Assembly (NCBI RefSeq): GCF_900100015.1
Contig: NZ_FNDD01000011.1
Coordinates: 1-64,000 of the forward strand
Length of the DNA stretch: 64,000 bases
From: Vibrio xiamenensis
Lineage (GTDB): Bacteria; Pseudomonadota; Gammaproteobacteria; Enterobacterales; Vibrionaceae
Direction of reading: 5' to 3'
Position 1 is the stretch's first letter. Each line of letters begins with the position of its first letter. A model generated the notes under the pieces. It was given only the letters and a program-made list of their open reading frames with translations, did no database searches and was not told the origin of the DNA. Below, one piece after another: positions 18,801-26,743 of this stretch. The translations under genes were made by a program, and so were the position numbers.

Positions 18801-19214
18801 CAGCGCCATCGACATAATCGCCGCCTCTAAGGCAAAAAAGATAAAGGTGAACGAGGCGTAGATGAGCGAGGCGATGGTTGAGCCGATATAACCAAATCCG
18901 GCGCCGCGACTGAGCAAATCGGCATCGACGCCATATCTGGCGGCGTAATAGCAAATCGGAATACCGCTTAGCATTACCACCAGCGACACCCCGCCAATTG
19001 CCCACAGCGAATTGACCACACCATAGTTGAGTGTGATGGTGCCGCCAAGTGCTTCCAACACCAAAAACGACACGATGCCAAGGGCGGTGTTAGCGATCCA
19101 ACCTGCGGACCATTTGCGCGCGCGTTTAGCCGTAAAGCGCAGCGCGAAATCTTCGAGCAGTTCGTTGGCGACCAACTTGTTGTAACGCCTTCGCGTTACC
19201 GGAACTTTTTGCAT
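15858..19214 (-). CDS. Hybrid histidine kinase fused to an NCS1-type (purine/cytosine permease-like) transporter
   Basis: An 1118-residue fusion. Residues 35-480 form a multi-helix permease of the nucleobase/allantoin NCS1 type (SRGAGFGYIGSTIASLIYAS near 102-121). Residues 495-532 hold a cysteine cluster CVVC...C...CSLCC...C...C, likely to bind metal. Two further membrane helices (563-583 and 602-624) and a coiled coil lead to HisKA (SHELRTPLN, His 678), an ATPase domain (DTGIGISSDE, GTGLGLTIS) and a C-terminal receiver (ILVVDD, FMLDIFMPQVNGW). AGAGAGG precedes the ATG. The permease half probably senses a substrate during transport; urea or a purine breakdown product is my inference from the neighbouring urt-ure genes. 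Confidence 0.9.
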   Translation of the reverse strand: MQKVPVTRRRYNKLVANELLEDFALRFTAKRARKWSAGWIANTALGIVSFLVLEALGGTITLNYGVVNSLWAIGGVSLVVMLSGIPICYYAARYGVDADLLSRGAGFGYIGSTIASLIYASFTFIFFALEAAIMSMALQLLFGIELFWGYILSAVIVIPLVTLGISNIGRFQMWSQPLWLLMQIIPLFYVFSHPDSQLEQWLDYGGVSGHAPQFDWLLFGAASAVLLSVVAQIGEQVDFLRFLPAQTPSSKWRWWAAMLIGGPGWMLFGALKIALGSFLAWLAITRGIAPQFASDPAHMYVNVFQYTTDNTKLALLCAGCFVIISQLKINVANAYAGSLAWSNFFSRLTHHHPGRVVWMVFNVLIALLLMELGVYQLIEQTLQVYSVLVLAWIGSIVADLVINKPLGLSPKHIEFKRSKLYDINPVGLGSMIIASSFGLAAHLGAFNDIVKAFASYLSFALPFLTAPLIALATRSRFYLVPKNVIYRQGEQEHTCVVCEHRFEEEDMALCPAYKGHICSLCCSLDVRCHDKCRPEATFHAQLKRFLSPYLPGHWIGNLSSSVSQFVMVMVLMSLAIGAILALAYSQVPSLDSLKMSALSLSLFKAFTLLLIPIGVISWLFVLARRSSRLAMNELQAHTNLLSKEITAHQRTSEELERAKRQAETANNAKSRYLAGLSHELRTPLNVLLGYAQLLSNDQELSAQKRQYAETLQRNGKHLGDLLESLLEISKIEAGRMELHRDQFNLHSLLEQLVEVFELQAERKGLDFEHHFASQLPKFVSADKQRLRQILINLLNNAVKYTEKGMIVFSVSYRNQVARFQVSDTGIGISSDEQALIFRPFERIQSAQTEHINGTGLGLTISNALAELMGGEITCVSEKDCGSTFTLNMMLPPIRDYQSEPELSNTAVTGYLGAVKTILVVDDIHDQRELISNILSPLGFKVLKASNADTALTLAKNHHIDLFMLDIFMPQVNGWQLAIKLRQQHYQQPIVMLSANIQELEIGNQENVSQLQRYHNGYLTKPVVISQLLGKLSQLLSIEWTYVAKGSSLAAASSYPSNAELAQLKSYAEIGYLSAFNSLLDKLEAQGHQGSAFIHAMREDAQQCRFADIVTKINGLTHE

Positions 19215-19242
19215 GCCTCTCTCTTAATCCTTCAAGCGTTAA

Positions 19243-19416
19243 TTGGCACTCCTTGCCAATCCGTCTCAGCCAATCCATCTAAGACAAACAGCATCGTCGC
19301 AAAAAAGAGCCGCTAAGGCTGTCTTTTGTTTGAGATTTATCGCGCGATTATACCGCAAGCCAAAGGCTTGGAATATGCGTAGTTTGACGTAGTCAAAGTG
19401 CGCAAACTGCGCATAT
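19243..19416. promoter_or_regulatory. Divergent control region of the kinase gene and urtA, with three inverted repeats
   Basis: Between the kinase start (19214) and the urtA start (19498) lie: a palindrome TTGGCA-N5-TGCCAA (19243-19259); a small hairpin CAAGCC/GGCTTG (19356-19370); and a long inverted repeat ATATGCGTAGTTTG (19373-19386) / CAAACTGCGCATAT (19403-19416) with one G-T mismatch and an inner TTTGAC/GTCAAA. The last two directly precede urtA and could be operator sites or an RNA leader structure. Confidence 0.6.
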
Positions 19417-19497
19417 CCATCGCCATAATTCGCGTTGATACTGAGTGACAGTTTGCAATTGACTGTCTACTCATTACTAACCAAAGGAAGGACAACA

Positions 19498-20772
19498 ATG
19501 AAAAGGAAATTCCTCTCCACCGCGATGCTGGCTGCGGCGATGCTCAGTGCTCATGCTATGGCGGCTGATACCATTAAAGTCGGCGTGCTGCACTCACTGT
19601 CAGGCACCATGGCAATCAGTGAAACCACGCTTAAAGACACCATGTTGATGCTCATCGACGAGCAAAACAAAAAAGGCGGCTTGCTGGGTAAAAAGCTTGA
19701 ACCTGTGGTGGTTGACCCGGCTTCTAACTGGCCACTGTTTGCAGAAAAAGCCCGTGAACTCATCGCCAAAGACAAAGTTGCTGCAGTATTTGGCTGTTGG
19801 ACATCTGTATCGCGTAAATCGGTATTGCCAGTGTTTGAAGAACTCGACAGCATTTTGTTCTATCCGGTGCAATACGAAGGGGAAGAGTCGTCGAAAAACG
19901 TGTTCTACACTGGCGCTGCGCCAAACCAACAAGCGATTCCAGCGGTCGACTATTTGATGGACCAAGGCGTGAAACGTTGGGTATTGGCCGGTACCGATTA
20001 TGTCTATCCGCGTACCACCAATAAGATTCTCGAAGCGTACTTGAAAGCCAAAGGTGTGGCCGACAGTGACATCATGATCAATTACACCCCGTTTGGTCAC
20101 TCTGACTGGCAATCCATCGTCTCCGACATTAAGAAATTTGGCTCGGCTGGTAAGAAAACCGCAGTGGTTTCAACCGTCAATGGCGATGCCAACGTACCGT
20201 TTTACAAAGAGCTGGCTAACCAAGGCGTGACCGCAGATGACATTCCGGTGGTGGCGTTCTCGGTCGGTGAAGAAGAACTGTCGGGTATGGATACCTCACC
20301 GCTGGTGGGACACTTGGCGGCTTGGAACTACTTTGAAAGCGAAGATTCTGAGCAAAACGATGAGTTCATCGAGCAGTGGCATAAGTTCACTAAAGACGAC
20401 AATCGCGTCACCAATGACCCAATGGAAGCGACCTATATCGGCTTTAACATGTGGGTGAAAGCTGTGCAAACCGCAGGTACTACCGACCCAGATGCCGTGC
20501 AACAAGCGCTGATTGGTACTTCTGTACCTAACCTAACGGGCGGTTATTCAACCATGATGCCGAACCATCACATCACCAAACCTGTGTTGATCGGTGAAAT
20601 TCAAGATGACGGACAATTCCAAACCGTGTGGAAAACCAGCGGATTGGTTGCAGGCGATGCATGGTCAGATTATCTGCCCGGCTCAAAAGATCTGATTTCC
20701 GATTGGCGCGCGCCGCTAAGCTGCGGTAACTACAACGTCAAAACCGGCAAATGTTCAGGTCAAAACTACTGA
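19498..20772 (+). CDS. urtA: Urea ABC transporter, periplasmic binding protein UrtA
   Basis: About 424 residues, the first gene of the urea uptake operon. A signal peptide (STAMLAAAMLSAHAMAA) is followed by a type 1 binding-protein fold typical of branched-chain amide transporters: IKVGVLHSLSGTMAISE, VDPASNWPLFAEKARELI, AVFGCWTSVSRKSVLPVFEE, LFYPVQYEGEESS. These strings match UrtA/FmdD rather than LivJ. The ATG at 19498 follows AAAGGAAGG at good spacing, so the longer frame from 19435 is rejected. The 87-nt gap to urtB is the largest in the first five genes. Confidence 0.95.
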   Translation: MKRKFLSTAMLAAAMLSAHAMAADTIKVGVLHSLSGTMAISETTLKDTMLMLIDEQNKKGGLLGKKLEPVVVDPASNWPLFAEKARELIAKDKVAAVFGCWTSVSRKSVLPVFEELDSILFYPVQYEGEESSKNVFYTGAAPNQQAIPAVDYLMDQGVKRWVLAGTDYVYPRTTNKILEAYLKAKGVADSDIMINYTPFGHSDWQSIVSDIKKFGSAGKKTAVVSTVNGDANVPFYKELANQGVTADDIPVVAFSVGEEELSGMDTSPLVGHLAAWNYFESEDSEQNDEFIEQWHKFTKDDNRVTNDPMEATYIGFNMWVKAVQTAGTTDPDAVQQALIGTSVPNLTGGYSTMMPNHHITKPVLIGEIQDDGQFQTVWKTSGLVAGDAWSDYLPGSKDLISDWRAPLSCGNYNVKTGKCSGQNY

Positions 20773-20859
20773 GTTTGAACCTGTAATTTATGACTTCACA
20801 GGCAGCGTGAGTTCCACGCTGTTTGTGAATCCATCGGCTTTGAGCAAAAGGTTTTTACC

Positions 20860-22512
20860 ATGGGCGTCAAACGATTGTTTTTCATTCTATCTCCAACTTG
20901 GCTGCGCGCTTTACTGATGAGCGTTGCGCTACTGATAATCCATATTCAGCCAAGTTTGAGTGCTGAGAACGCCAAATTTGAGCAAGGGCTAGAAGCGCTA
21001 AAAACCGGCAGCTTCAGCCAAATATCCCAAGGCGTGAGCGCGATTGCCCAAAGTGGTGATGAACGTGCGGCGGCGGTATTAACGCTGCTACTGCATGGCG
21101 ATTTGTATCGACTTAAACAAGACTCGTCATTGGTGACCATACAAAGCAAACAAGGCCGCGATTATGTGATTGCGCCACTGTTTGCCAGCGCAGAAGATCA
21201 GACGCAAAGCGTCAAATCTCGCGCAATAAAAAAGATTGGTATTAATAACAAAGTGCGCGGCGAGCTTAAATCGATGATCGCGGCGCTGAATATTTCCAAC
21301 CCTGATGCCAATCGCCGTTTGGATGCGATTAACCAGTTGATGGGCGATATGGACCAAGCCAGCTATCAACTGCTGAAAAGTCATCTAGAGTCAGAAACGG
21401 ATAGCGACGTGCTTGAGCTTGGCAGCATGGCGCTGGCGATTTTCGATCTCTCGAACTCAACCGATAACGCGGTGCTTAAAGCGGCGCTTGATGTGTTGCA
21501 ATCGAGCTATCAACCCAGTGCGCGTAACGCGCTCAATCAATATCTGAATCAGCACCCAGATAGCGCGCTCAATTCGGATGTGCGTAAAGCGCTGGCAAGT
21601 ATTGAGCAGCGTGAGAAAGTCGCCGATATGGCGCAGACGCTGTTTTTTGGCTTAAGTCTTGGCTCGGTATTGGTGCTTGCCGCGATTGGTCTGGCGATCA
21701 CTTTCGGCGTGATGGGGGTGATTAATATGGCCCATGGCGAACTGATTATGCTCGGCGCTTACACCACTTATGTGGTGCAAACGCTAATGCCGAACCACAT
21801 CGGTTTGTCACTGTTTGTCTCGATTCCATTGGCGTTTTTGGTTTCCGCGCTAGCAGGCGTGGTGATCGAGCGCTGCGTGATTCGCTTTTTGTACGGCAGG
21901 CCGCTTGAGACGTTACTGGCGACGTTTGGCATCAGTTTGGTGCTTCAGCAAGCGGTGCGCAGTGTGTTTTCACCACTTAATCGTTCAGTTTCTACGCCCG
22001 ATTGGATGCAAGGAGTCATTGAGATTAACCCGCTGCTTAGCTTGACGTTAAATCGACTGTATATCATCGCGTTTTGCTTGATTGTATTTGTGGCTTTGTA
22101 CCTTATTTTACGCTTTACCCGCCTGGGTATTGAGGTGCGCGCCGTATCGCAAAACCGCAGTATGGCGCGGGCGATGGGGGTGCGCTCTGAGTGGGTTGAT
22201 GCGATGACCTTTGGTCTGGGTTCTGGCATTGCGGGCATTGCCGGTGTTGCGCTCAGCCAACTCACCAACGTCGGGCCAAACCTTGGTCAGTCGTACATCA
22301 TCGACTCGTTTATGGTGGTGGTGTTTGGCGGCGTGGGCAATTTGTGGGGCACCTTGGTGGCGGGTATGTCACTGGGCGTGGCCAATAAGGTGTTAGAGCC
22401 TTGGGCCGGCGCAGTGCTGGCAAAAATTTTGGTACTGGTGTTCATCATTCTCTTTATTCAGAAAAAGCCTCGAGGACTGTTTCCTCAAAAAGGGCGCTCG
22501 GCTGAGGGTTAA
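20860..22512 (+). CDS. urtB: Urea ABC transporter, permease UrtB
   Basis: A 550-residue inner-membrane permease. It begins with a signal-like helix and a periplasmic region of about 230 residues made of short helical repeats (residues 30-260), which is characteristic of UrtB and absent from LivH. The LivH-like membrane domain follows, from LFFGLSLGSVLVLAAIGLAI through GVMGVINMAHGELIMLGAYT. The permease signature toward the end is AVSQNRSMARAMGVRSEWVD. It pairs with UrtC to form the urea channel in the membrane. Confidence 0.94.
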   Translation: MGVKRLFFILSPTWLRALLMSVALLIIHIQPSLSAENAKFEQGLEALKTGSFSQISQGVSAIAQSGDERAAAVLTLLLHGDLYRLKQDSSLVTIQSKQGRDYVIAPLFASAEDQTQSVKSRAIKKIGINNKVRGELKSMIAALNISNPDANRRLDAINQLMGDMDQASYQLLKSHLESETDSDVLELGSMALAIFDLSNSTDNAVLKAALDVLQSSYQPSARNALNQYLNQHPDSALNSDVRKALASIEQREKVADMAQTLFFGLSLGSVLVLAAIGLAITFGVMGVINMAHGELIMLGAYTTYVVQTLMPNHIGLSLFVSIPLAFLVSALAGVVIERCVIRFLYGRPLETLLATFGISLVLQQAVRSVFSPLNRSVSTPDWMQGVIEINPLLSLTLNRLYIIAFCLIVFVALYLILRFTRLGIEVRAVSQNRSMARAMGVRSEWVDAMTFGLGSGIAGIAGVALSQLTNVGPNLGQSYIIDSFMVVVFGGVGNLWGTLVAGMSLGVANKVLEPWAGAVLAKILVLVFIILFIQKKPRGLFPQKGRSAEG

Positions 22513-22515
22513 GAT

Positions 22516-23625
22516 ATGGAATTTCAACCAAGGATATTTGACCGTTCAACCGCGCTGTTTCTACTGGTGTTGGTGGCGGTGGTTTGTCTGGTCCCAGCGC
22601 TCAATTTATGGGTGCAAACCGGCAGTGCGCTGCATGTTTCAACCTATACCGTGACCTTAATGGGTAAGTATTTAACTTACGCATTGCTGGCGGTCGCGGT
22701 GGACTTAGTGTGGGGTTATCTCGGCATTTTAAGCCTCGGGCATGCGGCATTTTTCGCCCTTGGCGGCTATGCAATGGGCATGTATTTGATGCGTCAAATT
22801 GGCGACCGTGGCATCTATGGTAACCCCGAGTTGCCCGATTTTATGGTGTTTTTGAACTGGAAAGAACTGCCATGGTTTTGGCACGGGTTTGAACATTTCT
22901 GGTTTGCGGCGCTGATGATCGTGCTTGCCCCCGGCATTCTTGCTTTTGTGTTTGGTTGGCTGGCGTTTCGCTCACGCGTGACCGGCGTGTATTTGTCAAT
23001 CATCACCCAAGCGCTGACTTATGCTTTGATGCTGGCGTTCTTTCGTAACGAAATGGGCTTTGGCGGCAATAATGGTCTAACCGACTTCAAAGATATTCTC
23101 GGCTTCGATCTGCAAGCGCACGCCACGCGAGTGTGGTTGTTTGTCTTATCGGGCGTGGCGCTTGGCTTGGGCTATTTAGCCTGCCGTTTTGTGGTGGTCA
23201 GTCGTCTTGGCCGAGTGGCGATGGCGGTGCGCGACGCCGAATCGCGCACCCGTTTTACCGGCTATAAAGTGGAATACATCAAGCTGGCGATTTTCTGTTT
23301 CTCTGCGGTACTGGCTGGCATTGCAGGCGCTTTGTATGTGCCACAAGTGGGCATCATCAACCCGTCAGAATTCTCGCCGCTTAACTCAATTGAACTGGTG
23401 GTGTGGGTGGCGCTTGGCGGACGCGCAACCTTATATGGCGCAGTGGTGGGCGCGATTGCCGTCAACTACGCCAAAACCTATCTCACCGCGGCCTTGCCGG
23501 ATGTGTGGCTGTTTAGCCTTGGCGCGATGTTTGTGTTGGTAACGCTGTTTTTACCTAAAGGTGTGGTCGGGCTGCGTCGCGCTAATGGCAAAACCAAACA
23601 TACCGCTCAGGAGGCGCAAGCATGA
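22516..23625 (+). CDS. urtC: Urea ABC transporter, permease UrtC
   Basis: A 369-residue LivM-type inner-membrane permease, second channel subunit. Recognisable segments are VDLVWGYLGILSLGHAAFFA, GGYAMGMYLMRQIGDRG and, near the C-terminus, AVRDAESRTRFTGYKVEYIK and VWVALGGRATLYGAVVGA. It begins 3 nt after the urtB stop, and its end overlaps the urtD start by 4 nt (ATGA), so translation is coupled across urtB-urtC-urtD. Confidence 0.94.
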   Translation: MEFQPRIFDRSTALFLLVLVAVVCLVPALNLWVQTGSALHVSTYTVTLMGKYLTYALLAVAVDLVWGYLGILSLGHAAFFALGGYAMGMYLMRQIGDRGIYGNPELPDFMVFLNWKELPWFWHGFEHFWFAALMIVLAPGILAFVFGWLAFRSRVTGVYLSIITQALTYALMLAFFRNEMGFGGNNGLTDFKDILGFDLQAHATRVWLFVLSGVALGLGYLACRFVVVSRLGRVAMAVRDAESRTRFTGYKVEYIKLAIFCFSAVLAGIAGALYVPQVGIINPSEFSPLNSIELVVWVALGGRATLYGAVVGAIAVNYAKTYLTAALPDVWLFSLGAMFVLVTLFLPKGVVGLRRANGKTKHTAQEAQA

Positions 23626-24461
23626 GCATTTTAACCATGGCGCGCGCACTGACTGACCGCGAGCACGTTTATGATTTTATGACCCCGAAAGTCAATCCAC
23701 TGCTGACGGTCGGCCATGGCTACTTGCTGTATCTAGAAGGCTTGACGGTCAGTTTTGACGGCTTTAAAGCCATTAACGATTTGAATTTGTATATCAAAGA
23801 GGGCGAGCTGCGCTGCATTATCGGCCCCAATGGCGCGGGTAAAACCACCATGATGGACATCATTACGGGTAAGACGCGCCCCGACAGCGGCAGCGCGTGG
23901 TTTGGGCAAAATATCGATTTACTCCAACTCGATGAACCGCAAATTGCTCAGGCCGGGATTGGGCGCAAATTCCAAAAGCCGACCGTATTTGAAAGCCAAA
24001 GCGTGTTTCACAACTTAGAGCTTGCCATGGCGGGCGCTAAAACCGTGTTCTCGACGCTGATGGCCAAACTCAGCGCGTCAGACATCGATTATATCGACTA
24101 TGTACTCAAACAAATTGGCTTAGAGGCGCAGCGCTTTTTGCCCGCTGGCGCATTGTCGCACGGTCAAAAACAGTGGCTCGAAATCGGCATGCTGTTGATG
24201 CAAAACCCCAAACTGTTGTTGGTCGACGAACCCGTCGCGGGCATGACTCACCAAGAGATGGATCGCACCGCCGAGCTACTCACTTCACTGGCGGGAGAGC
24301 GCACCATCATCTTGGTCGAGCACGATATGGATTTCGTGCGCTCAATTGCCAAAGACGTCACCGTACTGCACCAAGGCAGCGTGCTGGCTGAAGGCACCAT
24401 GGCCGAGGTGCAGAGTAATCGCAAAGTGGTTGAAGTCTATTTGGGAGAAGAAGCATGTTAA
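23622..24461 (+). CDS. urtD: Urea ABC transporter, ATPase UrtD
   Basis: A 279-residue LivG-type ATPase that powers urea import. Walker A is GPNGAGKTTM, the signature is LSHGQKQWLEIGMLLMQNP (LSHGQ in place of LSGGQ, usual for UrtD), Walker B is LLLVDEPVAG and the switch is LVEHD. The Q-loop region is GRKFQKPTVFESQSVFHNL. About 35 extra residues precede the domain. It overlaps urtC by 4 nt and urtE by 7 nt. Confidence 0.95.
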   Translation: MSILTMARALTDREHVYDFMTPKVNPLLTVGHGYLLYLEGLTVSFDGFKAINDLNLYIKEGELRCIIGPNGAGKTTMMDIITGKTRPDSGSAWFGQNIDLLQLDEPQIAQAGIGRKFQKPTVFESQSVFHNLELAMAGAKTVFSTLMAKLSASDIDYIDYVLKQIGLEAQRFLPAGALSHGQKQWLEIGMLLMQNPKLLLVDEPVAGMTHQEMDRTAELLTSLAGERTIILVEHDMDFVRSIAKDVTVLHQGSVLAEGTMAEVQSNRKVVEVYLGEEAC

Positions 24462-25150
24462 CCATCAAAGGATTGAACCAGTTTTACGGCCAGAGCCACA
24501 CCTTGTGGGATTTGGATATGCAAGTGCCAAAGGGGCAGTGCACTTGCCTAATGGGCCGCAACGGGGTTGGCAAAACCACCTTATTGCAATGCGTGATGGG
24601 GCTGTTACACACCCAAAGCGGGCAAATCGAGTATCAGGGCCACAATATTGCCAGCATGGCGGCGGAAAAACGCGCGCCGCTTGGAATTGGCTATGTGCCG
24701 CAAGGTCGGCAGATATTTCCGCTGCTGACGGTGGAGGAGAATTTGCGCATTGGGTTGCCGATGCGCGGTGACAAAGCCAAACAAGTTCCTGATTTTATCT
24801 TTGAGCTGTTTCCGGTGCTCAAGCAGATGCTGGCGCGGCGCGGCGGCGATCTCTCTGGTGGTCAGCAGCAGCAATTAGCGATTGGCCGCGCACTGGTCAT
24901 TAACCCTAAGTTATTGATTTTAGATGAGCCGACCGAAGGCATTCAGCCTAACGTGGTGGCAGAAATTGGCGACATCATTCGCCGCCTCAATCAAGAGATT
25001 GGCTTAACCGTATTGCTGGTTGAGCAAAAGCTGCCGTTTGCACGCAAAGTGGCTGACCGATTTTGCATTCTCGATCGTGGCCGCCAAGTGGCGAGTGGTG
25101 AGATGCCAAGCCTTGATGATGCGTTGGTCAAAAAATACTTAACGGTGTAA
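24455..25150 (+). CDS. urtE: Urea ABC transporter, ATPase UrtE
   Basis: A 231-residue LivF-type ATPase, partner of UrtD. Walker A is GRNGVGKTTL, the Q-loop region GIGYVPQGRQIFPLLTVEEN, signature LSGGQQQQLAIGRALVINP, Walker B LLILDEPTEGIQPN. The EPTEGIQPNVV segment is typical for UrtE. The gene starts inside the end of urtD and stops 5 nt before ureD, linking transport to urease genes in one transcript. Confidence 0.95.
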   Translation: MLTIKGLNQFYGQSHTLWDLDMQVPKGQCTCLMGRNGVGKTTLLQCVMGLLHTQSGQIEYQGHNIASMAAEKRAPLGIGYVPQGRQIFPLLTVEENLRIGLPMRGDKAKQVPDFIFELFPVLKQMLARRGGDLSGGQQQQLAIGRALVINPKLLILDEPTEGIQPNVVAEIGDIIRRLNQEIGLTVLLVEQKLPFARKVADRFCILDRGRQVASGEMPSLDDALVKKYLTV

Positions 25151-25155
25151 CGGCG

Positions 25156-26043
25156 ATGAGCTCCTTATCCATGAATTGCACAGCAAAACTTAATACGAGT
25201 TCTCAAACGTGTACCCAACGCGAGCGTCACTGGCCAGCGTTTTTGGCGCTAGGTTTTGCGCCCAGTGAAGGCAAAACCGCACTGACTCAGATGCGCTTTC
25301 AAGGTCCGCTTCGCGTGCAACGGGCATTTTATCCCGAGGGTAGGGTGTGTCATGTTTACTTGTTGCATCCGCCGGGAGGCTTGGTGTCTGGGGACGATCT
25401 TAATATTGAAGTGACGTGCGAGCCGGGCAGTCACGCGCTGCTTACCACGCCATCGGCAGGCAAAATTTATCGCGCCGACTCAAGCGGCGGCGTGCAGCGC
25501 CAGCAGGTAAATGTAACGGTTCGTGATGCTGCTTGTGAATGGCTACCGATGGAAACCATTGTGTTTGACGGCGCCCACGGCAAGCTTTCGACGCGCATCA
25601 ACTTGCATGGCGATGCGAAATTTATCGGCAGTGATGTGTTTTGCTTAGGCAGGCCAAAAAGCGCGCTGCCGTTTAAAAGTGGCCGTATCGAGCAGCGTTT
25701 GGCGCTGTATCACAACGATATGCCGCTGCTGCTAGAGCGCCAGATATTGGCCGCCGACGACCCATTAATTGATGCACTGAGCGGCTTTGATAACAAGCTG
25801 GTATCTGGCGTATTGGTGGCGGTGGGGATTGATAAGCCTACGCAGGCGGTTGAGCTTTTACGCTGCGAGTTGGAATCTTGCGCTAAGACGCTCGCGGTCA
25901 CCGAACGCCTTGGCGTGATTGTGGTGCGTTATTTGGGTGACTGTAGCGAGCAGGCGCAAATTCAGCTGCGCCAATGTTGGCAACGGCTGCGCCCGCTGCT
26001 GTTTGGTATTGCGCCGTGCGCGCCGCGCATCTGGAATACCTAA
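25156..26043 (+). CDS. ureD: Urease accessory protein UreD
   Basis: A 295-residue scaffold that binds apo-urease with UreF and UreG and guides nickel delivery. Family segments are GPLRVQRAFYPEG, CHVYLLHPPGGLVSGDDLNI, the ALLTTPSAGKIYR motif and ETIVFDGAHGKL. It precedes ureA, the usual place in proteobacterial ure operons (where it is also called ureH). The first codon may be the ATG at 25156 or a few codons later at MNCTAK. Confidence 0.94.
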   Translation: MSSLSMNCTAKLNTSSQTCTQRERHWPAFLALGFAPSEGKTALTQMRFQGPLRVQRAFYPEGRVCHVYLLHPPGGLVSGDDLNIEVTCEPGSHALLTTPSAGKIYRADSSGGVQRQQVNVTVRDAACEWLPMETIVFDGAHGKLSTRINLHGDAKFIGSDVFCLGRPKSALPFKSGRIEQRLALYHNDMPLLLERQILAADDPLIDALSGFDNKLVSGVLVAVGIDKPTQAVELLRCELESCAKTLAVTERLGVIVVRYLGDCSEQAQIQLRQCWQRLRPLLFGIAPCAPRIWNT

Positions 26044-26109
26044 CACTTCTCGACGCGCTGAATAACGGATTTCGTAACGGATTGATAAAGAACGGATAAA
26101 GGATTGGCT

Positions 26110-26412
26110 ATGGAATTATCCCCAAGAGACAAAGACAAATTATTGCTGTTTACCGCGGCGCTGGTTGCTGAGCGGCGCTTAGCGCGCGGCATCAAGCTCA
26201 ATTATCCCGAGGCGAGCGCTTACATTTCGGCGGCAATCATGGAAGGGGCGCGCGAGGGCAAAACCGTGGCGCAGTTGATGAGCGAAGGCCGCAGCCTGCT
26301 GAGCAAACAACAAGTGATGGACGGCATTGCTGAGCTGCTTGAAGAGGTGCAAGTCGAAGCGACGTTTCCTGATGGCACCAAGCTTGTGACTGTACATCAG
26401 CCGATTCAATAG
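26110..26412 (+). CDS. ureA: Urease subunit gamma
   Basis: The 100-residue small urease subunit. It starts [20 protein letters not shown] and has [20 protein letters not shown] and [18 protein letters not shown], all canonical. The ATG at 26110 gives the normal length; the frame is open slightly further upstream but that would add a TTG start. It forms the (gamma-beta-alpha)3 enzyme with UreB and UreC. Confidence 0.96.
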   Translation: MELSPRDKDKLLLFTAALVAERRLARGIKLNYPEASAYISAAIMEGAREGKTVAQLMSEGRSLLSKQQVMDGIAELLEEVQVEATFPDGTKLVTVHQPIQ

Positions 26413-26420
26413 GAGGCACG

Positions 26421-26726
26421 ATGAAACCGGGAGAATACCAACTTAAATCTTCGCCCATCACGCTCAATGCAGGGCGTGTGGTGGTGACCATTTCGGTGGT
26501 GAATCATGGCGATCGGCCCATTCAGGTTGGCAGCCATTACCATTTTTATGAAACCAACCCGGCGCTGGATTTTGACCGCGAACAAACCAAGGGTATGCGC
26601 CTTAATATCGCCGCGGGCACGGCAGTGCGTTTTGAGCCAGGGCAAAGTCGCAGCGTTGAGTTGGTGGCAATGGCGGGCGAGCGCGAAGTGTACGGCTTTC
26701 GCGGTCAAATCATGGGCAAATTGTAA
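26421..26726 (+). CDS. ureB: Urease subunit beta
   Basis: 101 residues. Canonical strings are [35 protein letters not shown], the [13 protein letters not shown] segment and [24 protein letters not shown] lies 5 nt before the ATG. No fusion to ureA, so this is the three-subunit bacterial form. Confidence 0.96.
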   Translation: MKPGEYQLKSSPITLNAGRVVVTISVVNHGDRPIQVGSHYHFYETNPALDFDREQTKGMRLNIAAGTAVRFEPGQSRSVELVAMAGEREVYGFRGQIMGKL

Positions 26727-26743
26727 ACGCTAAGGAGAGCGCA

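Noticed and set aside
19243..19259. Sigma-54 promoter for the kinase gene or urtA (TTGGCACTCCTTGCC)
   Set aside because: The GG and GC elements are 10 bp apart instead of the required 12; the sequence is better read as a palindrome.
19435..19497. N-terminal extension of UrtA by 21 codons
   Set aside because: The later ATG at 19498 has a strong ribosome site and begins directly with a signal peptide.
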